Source: 66-474 sp035717365
Lineage (GTDB): Bacteria > Pseudomonadota > Gammaproteobacteria > Xanthomonadales > Rhodanobacteraceae
Direction of reading: 5' to 3'
DNA: 64,000 nt
Assembly: GCA_035717365.1 (NCBI GenBank)
Contig: DASTIS010000230.1
Location: forward strand, 13,979 to 77,978
Position 1 is the first letter of the stretch; the number at the start of each line of letters is the position of its first letter. A program made the translations under genes and the position numbers. The notes beneath the pieces are model-generated. The model was not told the origin of the DNA. It saw nothing but the letters and a program-made list of their open reading frames with translations, and made no database searches. Positions 45,170 through 52,451 of this stretch are shown one piece after another.

Positions 45170-46477
45170 ATGGGATTCTTGTTGAGCAATCAGGTCCTCG
45201 CCTTGGCCGCAGCGCTGGCAGCGGGCGACCATGAACGAGTGCGCGCGCTGACACGGCGCCATCCGGCCGCGGCACGTGCCATGGCGCCGTTGTTGTCGGC
45301 GCGGGCGCAACGAGAGCGTGAAGATGCATTGTTGCAGGCCGTGGAGCAGCAGGGGCTGGTGCTCGGCGGAACGCGTACGTTGGGACAACGGGTACAGGAG
45401 TTGCAGACTCAGTTGGGCAGCGCGCGTCAACATGTCGACGTGTTGGCACAGGCTCGCGACGGAATTACGTCGATCCTTCAGCAAGCCCACGCCCCGTTGC
45501 AACAAGGCGTGGCCGGCGTCGACGAGGGTAGCCGCGGCATCCGCGAACTGGATGGCCGCTTGTGTCTGTTGCGCGGAACGTTGTCGGGGATGACCCGCAC
45601 GCACGAACGCTTCAATGGGTTTTTCGAGGAGATCGCGCGCCTGACCGCGGCGATCCAGGACATCGCGCACCAAACCAATCTGGTGGCCCTCAATGCCGCC
45701 ATCGAGGCGGCGCGGGCCGGTGAATCGGGGCGGGGATTCGCCGTGGTTGCGGACGAAGTCAAGCAACTGGCCGAGAAGACCGCACAGACCACGGCGGAAA
45801 TCGAGACCGTGACCGCAACCGTGGGTGAATTCTCGGGCGGCCTGGAAGAAACGATCGACGGCAGCCTGAAGCGGTTGGACCAGGCCAGCGCGGGCGCCGA
45901 CGCGGTGCGTGTCGCACTCGAGGGGGCCGACCGGGCGCTGCAACAAGCGCTTTCGCAGACTGAAGCCCTGCAGCAAGCCGGCGATGTCCTGGACAGCCAG
46001 GTACGCAGCGGGGGTGAAATGGTGGCCGCGCTGCAGCGCGGCCGCGACGAATGTGCGCGTCAGGTAGACGCGGTAGCGCATGCTGCGATCGCTGCCCAGC
46101 AATCCGCGCTGCAGGTCGTGGTGCGGCCGGACACGGCGGATGCCGCTACCGTCATCCAGGTGCTGCGCGAGTCCTGTGCCGCCCTGGGCCATAGCCTCGA
46201 TCTGGTGGCGCGCGCGCCGTCGCGGGTGGACCGCCGCTGGCTGAGCGGGACGGCGTTGCGCACCTGCCTGACACGATTGCAGCGCAGCATGCCGATGCTG
46301 CCGGTGCTGGACACGATGCAGGAGAGCGTGCGGCGCCTGGAACAATGCCGCGAGAAGCTGGACTCCGCGCTCGCCGACGGTGAAACCCAGCGTTGCGGAG
46401 AATTGGTTCCCGTAATGCAGGGCGACCTGGACGCGATCCAGAAACAACTTGGCTTGGTGGTGGAAGCATGCGCGTGA
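45170..46477 (+). CDS. Soluble MCP-like chemoreceptor
   Basis: A 435-residue protein with a methyl-accepting signalling hairpin. The tip reads IQDIAHQTNLVALNAAIEAA followed by RAGESGRGFAVVADEVKQLAEKT. It has no HAMP domain or clear membrane helix, only helical flanks (about 1-100 and 260-435). The hairpin lies centrally, unlike typical receptors where it is near the C-terminus. It may report a cytoplasmic state to CheA/CheV. Its last ten bases overlap flgA, so it is co-transcribed with a P-ring chaperone. Ligand unknown. Confidence 0.85.
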   Translation: MGFLLSNQVLALAAALAAGDHERVRALTRRHPAAARAMAPLLSARAQREREDALLQAVEQQGLVLGGTRTLGQRVQELQTQLGSARQHVDVLAQARDGITSILQQAHAPLQQGVAGVDEGSRGIRELDGRLCLLRGTLSGMTRTHERFNGFFEEIARLTAAIQDIAHQTNLVALNAAIEAARAGESGRGFAVVADEVKQLAEKTAQTTAEIETVTATVGEFSGGLEETIDGSLKRLDQASAGADAVRVALEGADRALQQALSQTEALQQAGDVLDSQVRSGGEMVAALQRGRDECARQVDAVAHAAIAAQQSALQVVVRPDTADAATVIQVLRESCAALGHSLDLVARAPSRVDRRWLSGTALRTCLTRLQRSMPMLPVLDTMQESVRRLEQCREKLDSALADGETQRCGELVPVMQGDLDAIQKQLGLVVEACA

Positions 46478-47169
46478 GATGCGAGGCTGCCGTTTCTGCG
46501 GTGATGCTGCTGTTCGTGGCGGGGGGCGTCCAGGCCGTCACGCGGCAGCCGCTCGGCACCTTGCAATCGGCGGCCGTCGAAGCGGTGCGGCAAGCTGCGC
46601 CGACGGGGACGCGCGTCGTCGCCGAGGCGAATGAGCTGGATCCGCGCTTGCGGTTGCCGGCCTGCGCCGGCGCATTGCAGGCACAGGCGCCGGACCTCGG
46701 CCGTGGCGCTTCGCGCGTGTCGGTACAGGTATCGTGCAGCGCGGGCCAGAGCTGGAGCGTGCGCGTGCCGGTGCGCGTGCAACTGTTTCGCAAGGTCCTG
46801 GTGAGCAGCCACGGCCTGGCGCGCGGCGACGTCATCGGAGCCGGTGACGTGCATGCCGAAGAATATGATGTTGCCCGACTGGGTTACGGCTATCTCGTGG
46901 ACCCTGCGAAGTTGTCCGGTCGTCGATTGCGACGCGCACTGACCACCGACACGGTGATCACGCCGGGCATGCTGGCACCGCGCGAGGTTGTCCGGCGCGG
47001 CCAACAGGTGCGCCTGGTGGTGGACGCTGGCAGCATCCAGGTGAGCGCCGCGGGCATCGCCCTGCAGGCCGGCGACCGCGGTGACCTGGTGCGCGTCAAG
47101 AGCCTTAGCTGCCAGTGCGAGGTGCAGGGCAGGGTGGATGCGCCCGGTGTCGTGGGGGTTCTGCCATGA
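46468..47169 (+). CDS. flgA: P-ring chaperone FlgA
   Basis: Periplasmic chaperone for FlgI assembly (233 residues). It has an N-terminal signal peptide (VSAVMLLFVAGGVQA), a SAF-like domain with LARGDVIGAGDVHAEEYDVARL, and the C-terminal VRRGQQVRLVVDAGSIQVSAAGIAL region typical of FlgA. The start at 46468 is set by the signal peptide and overlaps the MCP-like gene by ten bases. In most gammaproteobacteria flgA is followed by flgMN, as here. Confidence 0.93.
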   Translation: MRVRCEAAVSAVMLLFVAGGVQAVTRQPLGTLQSAAVEAVRQAAPTGTRVVAEANELDPRLRLPACAGALQAQAPDLGRGASRVSVQVSCSAGQSWSVRVPVRVQLFRKVLVSSHGLARGDVIGAGDVHAEEYDVARLGYGYLVDPAKLSGRRLRRALTTDTVITPGMLAPREVVRRGQQVRLVVDAGSIQVSAAGIALQAGDRGDLVRVKSLSCQCEVQGRVDAPGVVGVLP

Positions 47170-47197
47170 TCACGATGGGCGACGTGAACGAGGTTGC

Positions 47198-47224
47198 TAA
47201 AGTTATTTCGACCGGGGTCGATAC
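47198..47224 (+). promoter_or_regulatory. Sigma-28 (FliA) promoter of flgM
   Basis: TAAAG at 47198-47202, a 14-base spacer, then GTCGATAC. It is nearly the enterobacterial consensus (TAAAGTTT-N11-GCCGATAA). The predicted start is about 47232. It creates a feedback loop in which FliA makes its own antagonist. Confidence 0.88.
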
Positions 47225-47260
47225 CCGGATGGAGTCGGCAGGAATAATGCGAAGGCCATC

Positions 47261-47572
47261 ATGAATACGACGATCAATCCTGGCGGTCCCACGGTGCCGC
47301 AGCCATCCACGGCCGGCCCCCGGCCCGCCTCCAAAGGCGATGCCGATGGCAGTGTGTCCGGGCGGGCGCCGGCGCATCCGGCACAGGTCGATGACCGCGT
47401 GCAGTTGACCGAATCGGCACGCGCCATCGGCGCGGCTGCGCGGAACAGGGACGCGCCGGTCGACACCCAGCGTGTCGAGCGGATCCGCCAGGCCGTCGCC
47501 GACGGCACTTACAAGGTGGACGCGCAACGCGTGGCCGACCGCCTGATCAGCCTCGAAAAGCAGATCGGCTGA
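47261..47572 (+). CDS. flgM: Anti-sigma-28 factor FlgM
   Basis: Small, Pro/Gly-rich, largely unstructured protein (103 residues) that binds FliA until exported through the finished hook. The C-terminal FliA-binding helices are present: RVQLTESARAIG followed by DTQRVERIRQAVADGTYKVDAQRVADRLISLE (read in pieces). Its position before flgN and after flgA is standard. Confidence 0.95.
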   Translation: MNTTINPGGPTVPQPSTAGPRPASKGDADGSVSGRAPAHPAQVDDRVQLTESARAIGAAARNRDAPVDTQRVERIRQAVADGTYKVDAQRVADRLISLEKQIG

Positions 47573-47573
47573 C

Positions 47574-48017
47574 ATGCACGACGCTCGGCAATCGGAGCTC
47601 GCACAGGTGTGCGAACACGTCATGGTCGACATGCAGGCCGCGGTGGTCGAATTGCGTGCCGTGCTGGATGCCGAACGCGAGGCGCTTGAACGCCTCGACT
47701 CGCTGGCGCTCGATGCGGCGACCTCCGCCAAGGCCGAGCTGCTGCAGCGGCTGGAATCGCTCGACGCCGAACGCCGCCAGTTGGACGACGTGGCTTCGCG
47801 GGAGCGATCGTCCGACACGTTTCAGCACATTTGCGGGCAGCTCGAAGCCTGCCGGCACATCAATGAAATCAACGGCAGCATCGTCGAGCATCGGTTGCGC
47901 GACGTGCGCCAGGCGCTCGGGATCCTGCGCGGTTCCGGCGAAGGTTCTCCCGTCCTGTACGGTCCGGGTGGTCACGCACAAACGCATGCCGTCCCACGCC
48001 CGTTGTCGCAGGCCTGA
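47574..48017 (+). CDS. flgN: Flagellar export chaperone FlgN
   Basis: Cytosolic chaperone for FlgK and FlgL (147 residues). It is predicted helical through about residue 115 (VVELRAVLDAEREALERLDSLAL; CGQLEACRHINEINGSIVEHRL), with a disordered Gly/Pro tail. It starts two bases after the flgM stop. Identification uses position and helical pattern, including the NxxNGxxIE-like NEINGSIVE. Confidence 0.92.
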   Translation: MHDARQSELAQVCEHVMVDMQAAVVELRAVLDAEREALERLDSLALDAATSAKAELLQRLESLDAERRQLDDVASRERSSDTFQHICGQLEACRHINEINGSIVEHRLRDVRQALGILRGSGEGSPVLYGPGGHAQTHAVPRPLSQA

Positions 48018-48036
48018 ACCCGAAGGCACGCAACGC

Positions 48037-49302
48037 ATGCCCACCGCCCCCGCTCAGACCGACAGCCCTTTGGGCATCGAGGTAGACGTCCTCCCGTTCG
48101 TTCGCATGCCGATCGTCGATCGCGACGCGCAACTGGTCGCCTATGACATCTGCCATCAGACCGGTGATGACGCCAATCTGGCGCAGGCGACGCTGCAACT
48201 GTTCGAACAGGGTTATCTGGACCTGCTTGCCGGTAACCGTCTTGCCTTCCTTGCGGTGGATGAGGAACTGCTGCGCGAACACAGGGCCGGGCTGAGATTC
48301 GACGAGCGCGTGGGACCGCGTGTGGATGCCCGACTCGCCGCTTGTAACGACGCCCATGCATTGCTCACGGGCATGGCCGAGCGCGGCGTGCCGGTGATGA
48401 TTGACAATTTCGTGTGGCCCGATGGGGCGACCGAAGCTGTCACTCAACGTCTGCGGGAGCTGGTGCAGTTGGCACAGTGCGTCAGCATCGATGTGCGCGG
48501 GCACGACGAGTCGAGCCTGGTACGTGCAGTGGCCAGCTTGCGCGCCGCGGACAGGAACGTGGTTGCGACGGCTTCCTACCTCTACGAGCACCGCACCCAG
48601 CGTGCCTGCATGAACCTGGGCTTCGACGCTTTCGAAGGCTCCTATCTGTTCAAGCCGGCGGAAGTGCAGCGGGTCGACACGCTGAAACCGAATCGTCTCA
48701 ACCTGTTGCGCCTGCTGGCCGCGGTGCAGGATCCGGACAACGGTCCGGTCGAACTGGAAGAATTGATCCGCAATGATGTCGTGCTCAGCTACAAGTTGCT
48801 CAGCTGCGTCAATTCGGCCTACTTCGGACTGCCGCGCGAGTTGAAGTCGCTGCAGCAGGCGGCGGTCTATTTCGGCGTGACGCGCATCCGCAACTGGGTT
48901 TATTCGATGGCCATCGGCGACCTCGACGACGCGCCGCCGGAACTGCTGAAACAGGCCTTGCTGCGTGCGCGCATGGCGGAACTGCTGGGCCGCAACCTGC
49001 CGCCCGAGCAACGCGAAATGGCTTTCATCACGGGCCTGTTCTCGTTGCTGGACACCATCATGGGGTTGCCCATGGCCCGCGTGCTGTCGGACCTGCCGAT
49101 GCCCGACCCGGTGCGCCACGCGCTGGTCGAGGGCGCCGGTCCTCTGGCTGCCGTGCTCAAGCGGATTCGTGGATGGGAAAGCGCCGATGTGTCGGCGGCC
49201 ACCGATGGCGATGGGGGCGACGTCGATTTGGCCGACGCGTACCTGCGCTCGTTGGAGTGGGCCGAACACGTCTACAGCTTCGTGGAGCGCAAGGCAGCGT
49301 GA
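48037..49302 (+). CDS. EAL-like/HDOD signalling protein (YuxH family)
   Basis: A 421-residue protein with a degenerate EAL-like N-terminal half (PIVDRDAQLVAYDI, VPVMIDNFVWPD, FDAFEGSYLFKP). The catalytic EAL glutamate and metal-binding aspartates are not conserved, so c-di-GMP hydrolysis is unlikely. The C-terminal HDOD domain has LEELIRNDVVLSYKLLSCVNSAYFG and AAVYFGVTRIRNWV. Such proteins are regulatory; several affect motility. The start at 48037 was chosen for the EAL-HDOD arrangement; the frame continues upstream into flgN. It follows flgN by 19 bases and is probably in the flgMN transcript. Confidence 0.87.
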   Translation: MPTAPAQTDSPLGIEVDVLPFVRMPIVDRDAQLVAYDICHQTGDDANLAQATLQLFEQGYLDLLAGNRLAFLAVDEELLREHRAGLRFDERVGPRVDARLAACNDAHALLTGMAERGVPVMIDNFVWPDGATEAVTQRLRELVQLAQCVSIDVRGHDESSLVRAVASLRAADRNVVATASYLYEHRTQRACMNLGFDAFEGSYLFKPAEVQRVDTLKPNRLNLLRLLAAVQDPDNGPVELEELIRNDVVLSYKLLSCVNSAYFGLPRELKSLQQAAVYFGVTRIRNWVYSMAIGDLDDAPPELLKQALLRARMAELLGRNLPPEQREMAFITGLFSLLDTIMGLPMARVLSDLPMPDPVRHALVEGAGPLAAVLKRIRGWESADVSAATDGDGGDVDLADAYLRSLEWAEHVYSFVERKAA

Positions 49303-49326
49303 GGCGGGCACACGGGGTTGCCTCAG

Positions 49327-49346
49327 GGGCCACTTGGAAGTGGCCC
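49327..49346 (+). terminator. Hairpin after EAL-HDOD gene
   Basis: GGGCCACTT and AAGTGGCCC are perfect complements separated by two bases, 24 bases after the stop. There is no T tract; it is a possible Rho-assisted terminator. Confidence 0.5.
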
Positions 49347-49504
49347 GCCGTTCGTGTGCATTGCCGCGACGCGGGTAACAGCGGGTCGCCCGTTGCGGGC
49401 CGGCGGATCTCGGACGCACGGATCCCTGCCACCCAATCCGGCCACTCAACATCGTTGCGCCGTCCGCTGGCGGGATACCGCGCGCAAGTGTGCCCGACGG
49501 CACC

Positions 49505-49531
49505 TAAAGATTTCATCCGGGCTGCCGATGA
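49505..49531 (+). promoter_or_regulatory. Sigma-28 (FliA) promoter of secreted protein gene
   Basis: TAAAG at 49505-49509, a 14-base spacer, then GCCGATGA. The predicted leader of about 50 bases contains a 7-base hairpin (49541-49559, CGCTCCT / AGGAGCG) before the ATG at 49591. Confidence 0.82.
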
Positions 49532-49590
49532 AAAGGGCAACGCTCCTCCCGAAGGAGCGCGCTGTTTCGTCAACATCCGGGAATCCCGTC

Positions 49591-49953
49591 ATGAAAAGAA
49601 TCGTCGCCGCCGCCGCTATCCTCCTGCTGGCTCCCATTGTCGCCCATGCGGCTTGCACCCCCGCCAACTTCAAGCTGGCTTCCTTCGAAGTCAAAACCGG
49701 TGATGTCTCGAACCCGGTCATGCAGATGCCGGGCAAGTTGGTCAACGATTGCAAGGAACCGGCCGCGGCGCAGCTGGAAATCCAGGCGAAGGCGGCTGAC
49801 GGGTCCGTGGTGCAGGAGCGCAAGTTCTGGCCGGCCGGCACCGCCAACATTGCCCCCGGCGGCAGCGTGCATTTCGATGCGGGGCGAATGTTTCATTTCA
49901 AACCGTCGATGAAAACCTACGCGATCACCATCGTCGCGGTACGCAGTTGGTGA
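49591..49953 (+). CDS. Small secreted protein under FliA control
   Basis: A 120-residue protein I do not recognise. A clear signal peptide (MKRIVAAAAILLLAPIVAHA) should give a mature protein of about 100 residues. The mature part looks beta-rich (FKLASFEVKTGDV; AAQLEIQAKAADGS; YAITIVAVRSW) and has two cysteines (about residues 22 and 54) that could form one disulfide. It may be periplasmic or outer-surface. No catalytic motif is seen. It is monocistronic and preceded by a sigma-28 site, so it should be expressed with late flagellar genes. A role as sheath, filament-associated or sensory factor would be speculation. Confidence 0.8.
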   Translation: MKRIVAAAAILLLAPIVAHAACTPANFKLASFEVKTGDVSNPVMQMPGKLVNDCKEPAAAQLEIQAKAADGSVVQERKFWPAGTANIAPGGSVHFDAGRMFHFKPSMKTYAITIVAVRSW

Positions 49954-50018
49954 GCCGATAGTCCGGCCGTATGGTTGCGGCAGCGTTCGTTCCCACACCC
50001 TGTTTGCGCGAGTGGACA

Positions 50019-50074
50019 CCCCTCGCATGAGGGGACGGCCGGTGGCCGTGTCTTGCTGTTGTCCGGCCATCCCC
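50019..50074. terminator. Hairpins in convergent gap
   Basis: CCCCTC-GCAT-GAGGGG (50019-50034) and a larger bulged stem (GGGGA with GGCCGG pairing CCGGCC and TCCCC, 50031-50074) lie between the convergent secreted-protein and flhX-like genes. They could terminate either strand. No T tract is present. Confidence 0.45.
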
Positions 50075-50155
50075 GACGACCGCGCCGCCCCGGCGCATCG
50101 CCAACCCTGCCCCGCGCATGTGCAGCGATCGACGATGGTCACGATACTCGAGGGT

Positions 50156-50422
50156 TCAGCGCAGGCGTTCGCCCGCGGCATAGACTCGCGACAATACGGC
50201 GGCCAGTGCCGCGTACAGTTCCGGCGGGATATCCGCGCGCACCCGGACTGCGGCCAGCAGTGCGGCGGTCGCGGGGTCGGGATGGCGCGGCAGCCCCATG
50301 CGTTCGGCCTGTTGCAACATTTGTTCGATTTCGTCGGCACCCAGGTCGGGACGCAGGGTCGCCTGCGCCGGCGCGGCATCGTCGCGGAAGCGCAATGTGA
50401 CCGAGCGCGGGGGGGTGTTCAT
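50156..50422 (-). CDS. FlhB C-terminal-domain homologue (FlhX/FlhB-related)
   Basis: An 88-residue protein homologous to the cytoplasmic domain of FlhB. VTLRFRDDAAPAQATLRPDLGADEI parallels FlhB AVALKYDDGMRAPRVVAKG, and IPPELYAALAAVLSRVYAAGE parallels VPAALYVAVAQILAYVFRV. The NPTH autocleavage site is absent, so it resembles the C-terminal fragment after cleavage. Its ATG overlaps the upstream FliK-like gene by four bases. Family members (FlhB-related, TIGR00789) can substitute for the FlhB C-terminal fragment. The operon is FliA-dependent by promoter. Confidence 0.87.
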   Translation of the reverse strand: MNTPPRSVTLRFRDDAAPAQATLRPDLGADEIEQMLQQAERMGLPRHPDPATAALLAAVRVRADIPPELYAALAAVLSRVYAAGERLR

Positions 50423-51585
50423 GCGCTGGCCTCCAGCAGTCGGCGCGCCAGGCCCGTGTGCCGCAACGGCGTGCCTTGGCGCACGCGCAGTTGCACCAAC
50501 TGCAGGCCAGAACTCTCCAGCAGCCGCGCGAGGACCGAGGTCTGTTCCTCGAGTGCATGGACGGCGCCGTCGTGCTGCGCCCACAGGTCCACGTCCACCT
50601 TCACGCGGCGCAGCCGGATCTGGCCGTGGATCGCTCCAAGGCTCGGCAGCTCCAGGGTAAAGCCCAGGGTCCATTGCGGCGGGTTCATGCCCGGGTTGGC
50701 GGGGGCGTCCTGTTCGATGCGGATCTGCAATACATCGAATCCGTCGTCACCACGCACCGGGACCTCGAACATGCACGCCTGCGGTGACGCCGATGGATGG
50801 GCCTCGAGCTGCATGATCTCGATGCGCGACATTGCAGCCTGCACATGTTTCAGCATGCCGGTTGCCATGGTGAGCGCATCGGCTGCCGGGGGCGCCGGCA
50901 AACGCGCCTGGGGTCGCAATGGCAGGTCCAACAGTGGCGGTGGCGTTTCGGCGCCCGCGGGCGCCGTCGACACGCGCGCCTGCGGCAGCGGCTGCAGGGC
51001 TTGTGCGAGGCGTTGCAGCGCGGCCTTCAAGTCGTAGTCGATCTGCGTGGCCGGCAGCCGCGCTGGCGTTCGAACGTGCTGCAGCAGGGTGTGTTCCAGT
51101 TGCGTTCCGGCGCGCCGCACGGTGTCGCGCAATACGTCGGGGTCGAGGATGTCGTGGCGGTCGGTGATGGACGCCTCCAGGCGCGCCAGCGCCGCCCGAA
51201 CCGGTTCCGGCAGTGAGCGCGCTCCTGGAGTGCCCGCCAGCGCATGCATATCAGCCAGCAGAGGTTGCAGGCCACCCTGGTGCGGCAGGCGTGCGCGCAG
51301 GGCGGCCGCCGTTGCGGTGCTTTTGCCGGGCTGGCCGAGCAATTCCAACAGCGGTTGTGGACCGTTGCTCAGTACCCGTGCCTGAAAGTTGTGCGGTACC
51401 GGTCCGTTCGACGGCGGGTCGGCTTCGACGGTCTGCCCGTTGATTTGCAGTATCAGGCGGGTTCCTTCGATCAGCTCCAGCACGCGACCCGACACCACCG
51501 ACCCCACCGGCCACGGCCGGGGCAGTGTGCCCGCTGCCGCTGCCACCCAATCGAGGGTCGCCAGTTGTATCGGTGGCACGCTCAC
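50419..51585 (-). CDS. Second FliK-like hook-length control protein
   Basis: A 388-residue protein with a long N-terminal region and a C-terminal FliK (Flg_hook) domain. The domain part reads PPQWTLGFTLELPSLGAIHG, then VKVDVDLWAQHDGAVHALEEQ and LARLLESSGLQLVQLRV, matching LnPxxLGxvxV-type FliK folds with changed details. It starts at a GTG (51585), seven bases after AAGGAG. It is immediately upstream of, and coupled to, the FlhB C-terminal-domain gene, mirroring the FliK-FlhB partnership. The start was chosen by ribosome site; the open frame upstream would cross the promoter. Confidence 0.85.
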   Translation of the reverse strand: MSVPPIQLATLDWVAAAAGTLPRPWPVGSVVSGRVLELIEGTRLILQINGQTVEADPPSNGPVPHNFQARVLSNGPQPLLELLGQPGKSTATAAALRARLPHQGGLQPLLADMHALAGTPGARSLPEPVRAALARLEASITDRHDILDPDVLRDTVRRAGTQLEHTLLQHVRTPARLPATQIDYDLKAALQRLAQALQPLPQARVSTAPAGAETPPPLLDLPLRPQARLPAPPAADALTMATGMLKHVQAAMSRIEIMQLEAHPSASPQACMFEVPVRGDDGFDVLQIRIEQDAPANPGMNPPQWTLGFTLELPSLGAIHGQIRLRRVKVDVDLWAQHDGAVHALEEQTSVLARLLESSGLQLVQLRVRQGTPLRHTGLARRLLEASA

Positions 51586-51611
51586 GCGCGAACTCCTTGA
51601 TCTTTTGCGGG

Positions 51612-51638
51612 TTATCGGCCGCATTCGCATGAACTTGA
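51612..51638 (-). promoter_or_regulatory. Sigma-28 (FliA) promoter of fliK2-flhX pair
   Basis: On the minus strand, TCAAG at 51638-51634, a 14-base spacer, then GCCGATAA, a perfect -10 element. It is divergent from the promoter of the STAS-cheYA operon 42 bases away. Confidence 0.9.
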
Positions 51639-51680
51639 ACCCGGGCGCACCTGGCCGTCGGCCGGTGGAGTGCGAGCGCC

Positions 51681-51707
51681 TCAAGTTGGGTCGGCGATGG
51701 CCGTTAC
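51681..51707 (+). promoter_or_regulatory. Sigma-28 (FliA) promoter of STAS-cheY-cheA
   Basis: TCAAG at 51681-51685, a 14-base spacer, then GCCGTTAC. The predicted leader is about 22 bases before the ATG at 51737. Confidence 0.8.
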
Positions 51708-51736
51708 ATCCTGTGCAAGAGACTAGCGGAGTCCGC

Positions 51737-52060
51737 ATGGCGAGCACGCGAAAACGGAAGTCCCCGCCCGGTTGTCGCGTTCAGCTGGGCGCGGAACTGG
51801 TGATCGGCGCCGCCGGCGAGCTCCATGCACAGCTCGGCGAGGCGCTGCCCCGGTCCGTGCCGGTAGTGCTCGACGCGGCGGCCGTCACGCGGCTCGATAC
51901 CGCGGGCCTGCAACTGCTGCAGGCGTTCGTGCAGGCGCGCGACGAACGTGCGGGCGAATGGTGCTGGGAAAACGTCGGCGCGGTGCTGCGCGAGGCGGCC
52001 GCGGAACTTGGCATGGAACGGATGCTGAGACTTCCGGACGCGACGGCGGCGATCAATTGA
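51737..52060 (+). CDS. STAS-domain protein, head of chemotaxis operon
   Basis: A 107-residue single STAS domain of the anti-sigma-antagonist/MlaB type (ELVIGAAGELHAQLGEALPRS; VVLDAAAVTRLDTAGLQLLQAFVQA). The usual phospho-Ser position is Thr here (RLDTAGL). It may interact with a kinase or scaffold. It is first gene of the second chemotaxis operon, and a different STAS gene ends it. The partner kinase or sigma-regulator is not in the window. Function is unproven. Confidence 0.85.
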   Translation: MASTRKRKSPPGCRVQLGAELVIGAAGELHAQLGEALPRSVPVVLDAAAVTRLDTAGLQLLQAFVQARDERAGEWCWENVGAVLREAAAELGMERMLRLPDATAAIN

Positions 52061-52081
52061 CAGAAACCGAGGTTATTCGAC

Positions 52082-52444
52082 ATGGCAAAGATTCTTGCGG
52101 TGGACGATTCCGTTTCCATGCGCAACATGGTGTCTTTCACGCTGCGCGGCGTCGGCCACGAGGTGCACGAAGCGGCGGATGGCCAGGCGGCCCTGGACAA
52201 GGCCAAGGCCGGCCGTTTCGACCTGGTGCTGGCAGACGTCAACATGCCGGTGATGGACGGCATCACGCTGACGCGCGAGTTGCGCGCGTTGCCTGCATTT
52301 GCCGGCGTGCCGATCCTGATCCTCACTACCGAATCCGATGGCGGGAAGAAGATGGAGGGCAAGGCCGCCGGCGCCACGGGGTGGCTGGTGAAGCCGTTCG
52401 ACCCCGAACAACTGCTCGCCACGGTTGCGCGCGTGGCGGGTTGA
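52082..52444 (+). CDS. cheY: CheY-like response regulator, second cluster
   Basis: Single receiver domain of 120 residues: ILAVDDSVSMRNM, acceptor Asp in LVLADVNMPVMDG, Thr in LILTTESDGG and Lys in LVKPFDPEQL. It belongs to the group paired with STAS and CheA rather than the motor CheY at 2.6 kb. It could bind the motor or drain phosphate from CheA. It lies 21 bases after the STAS gene and 7 before cheA. Confidence 0.92.
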   Translation: MAKILAVDDSVSMRNMVSFTLRGVGHEVHEAADGQAALDKAKAGRFDLVLADVNMPVMDGITLTRELRALPAFAGVPILILTTESDGGKKMEGKAAGATGWLVKPFDPEQLLATVARVAG

Positions 52445-52451
52445 CGCCGTC

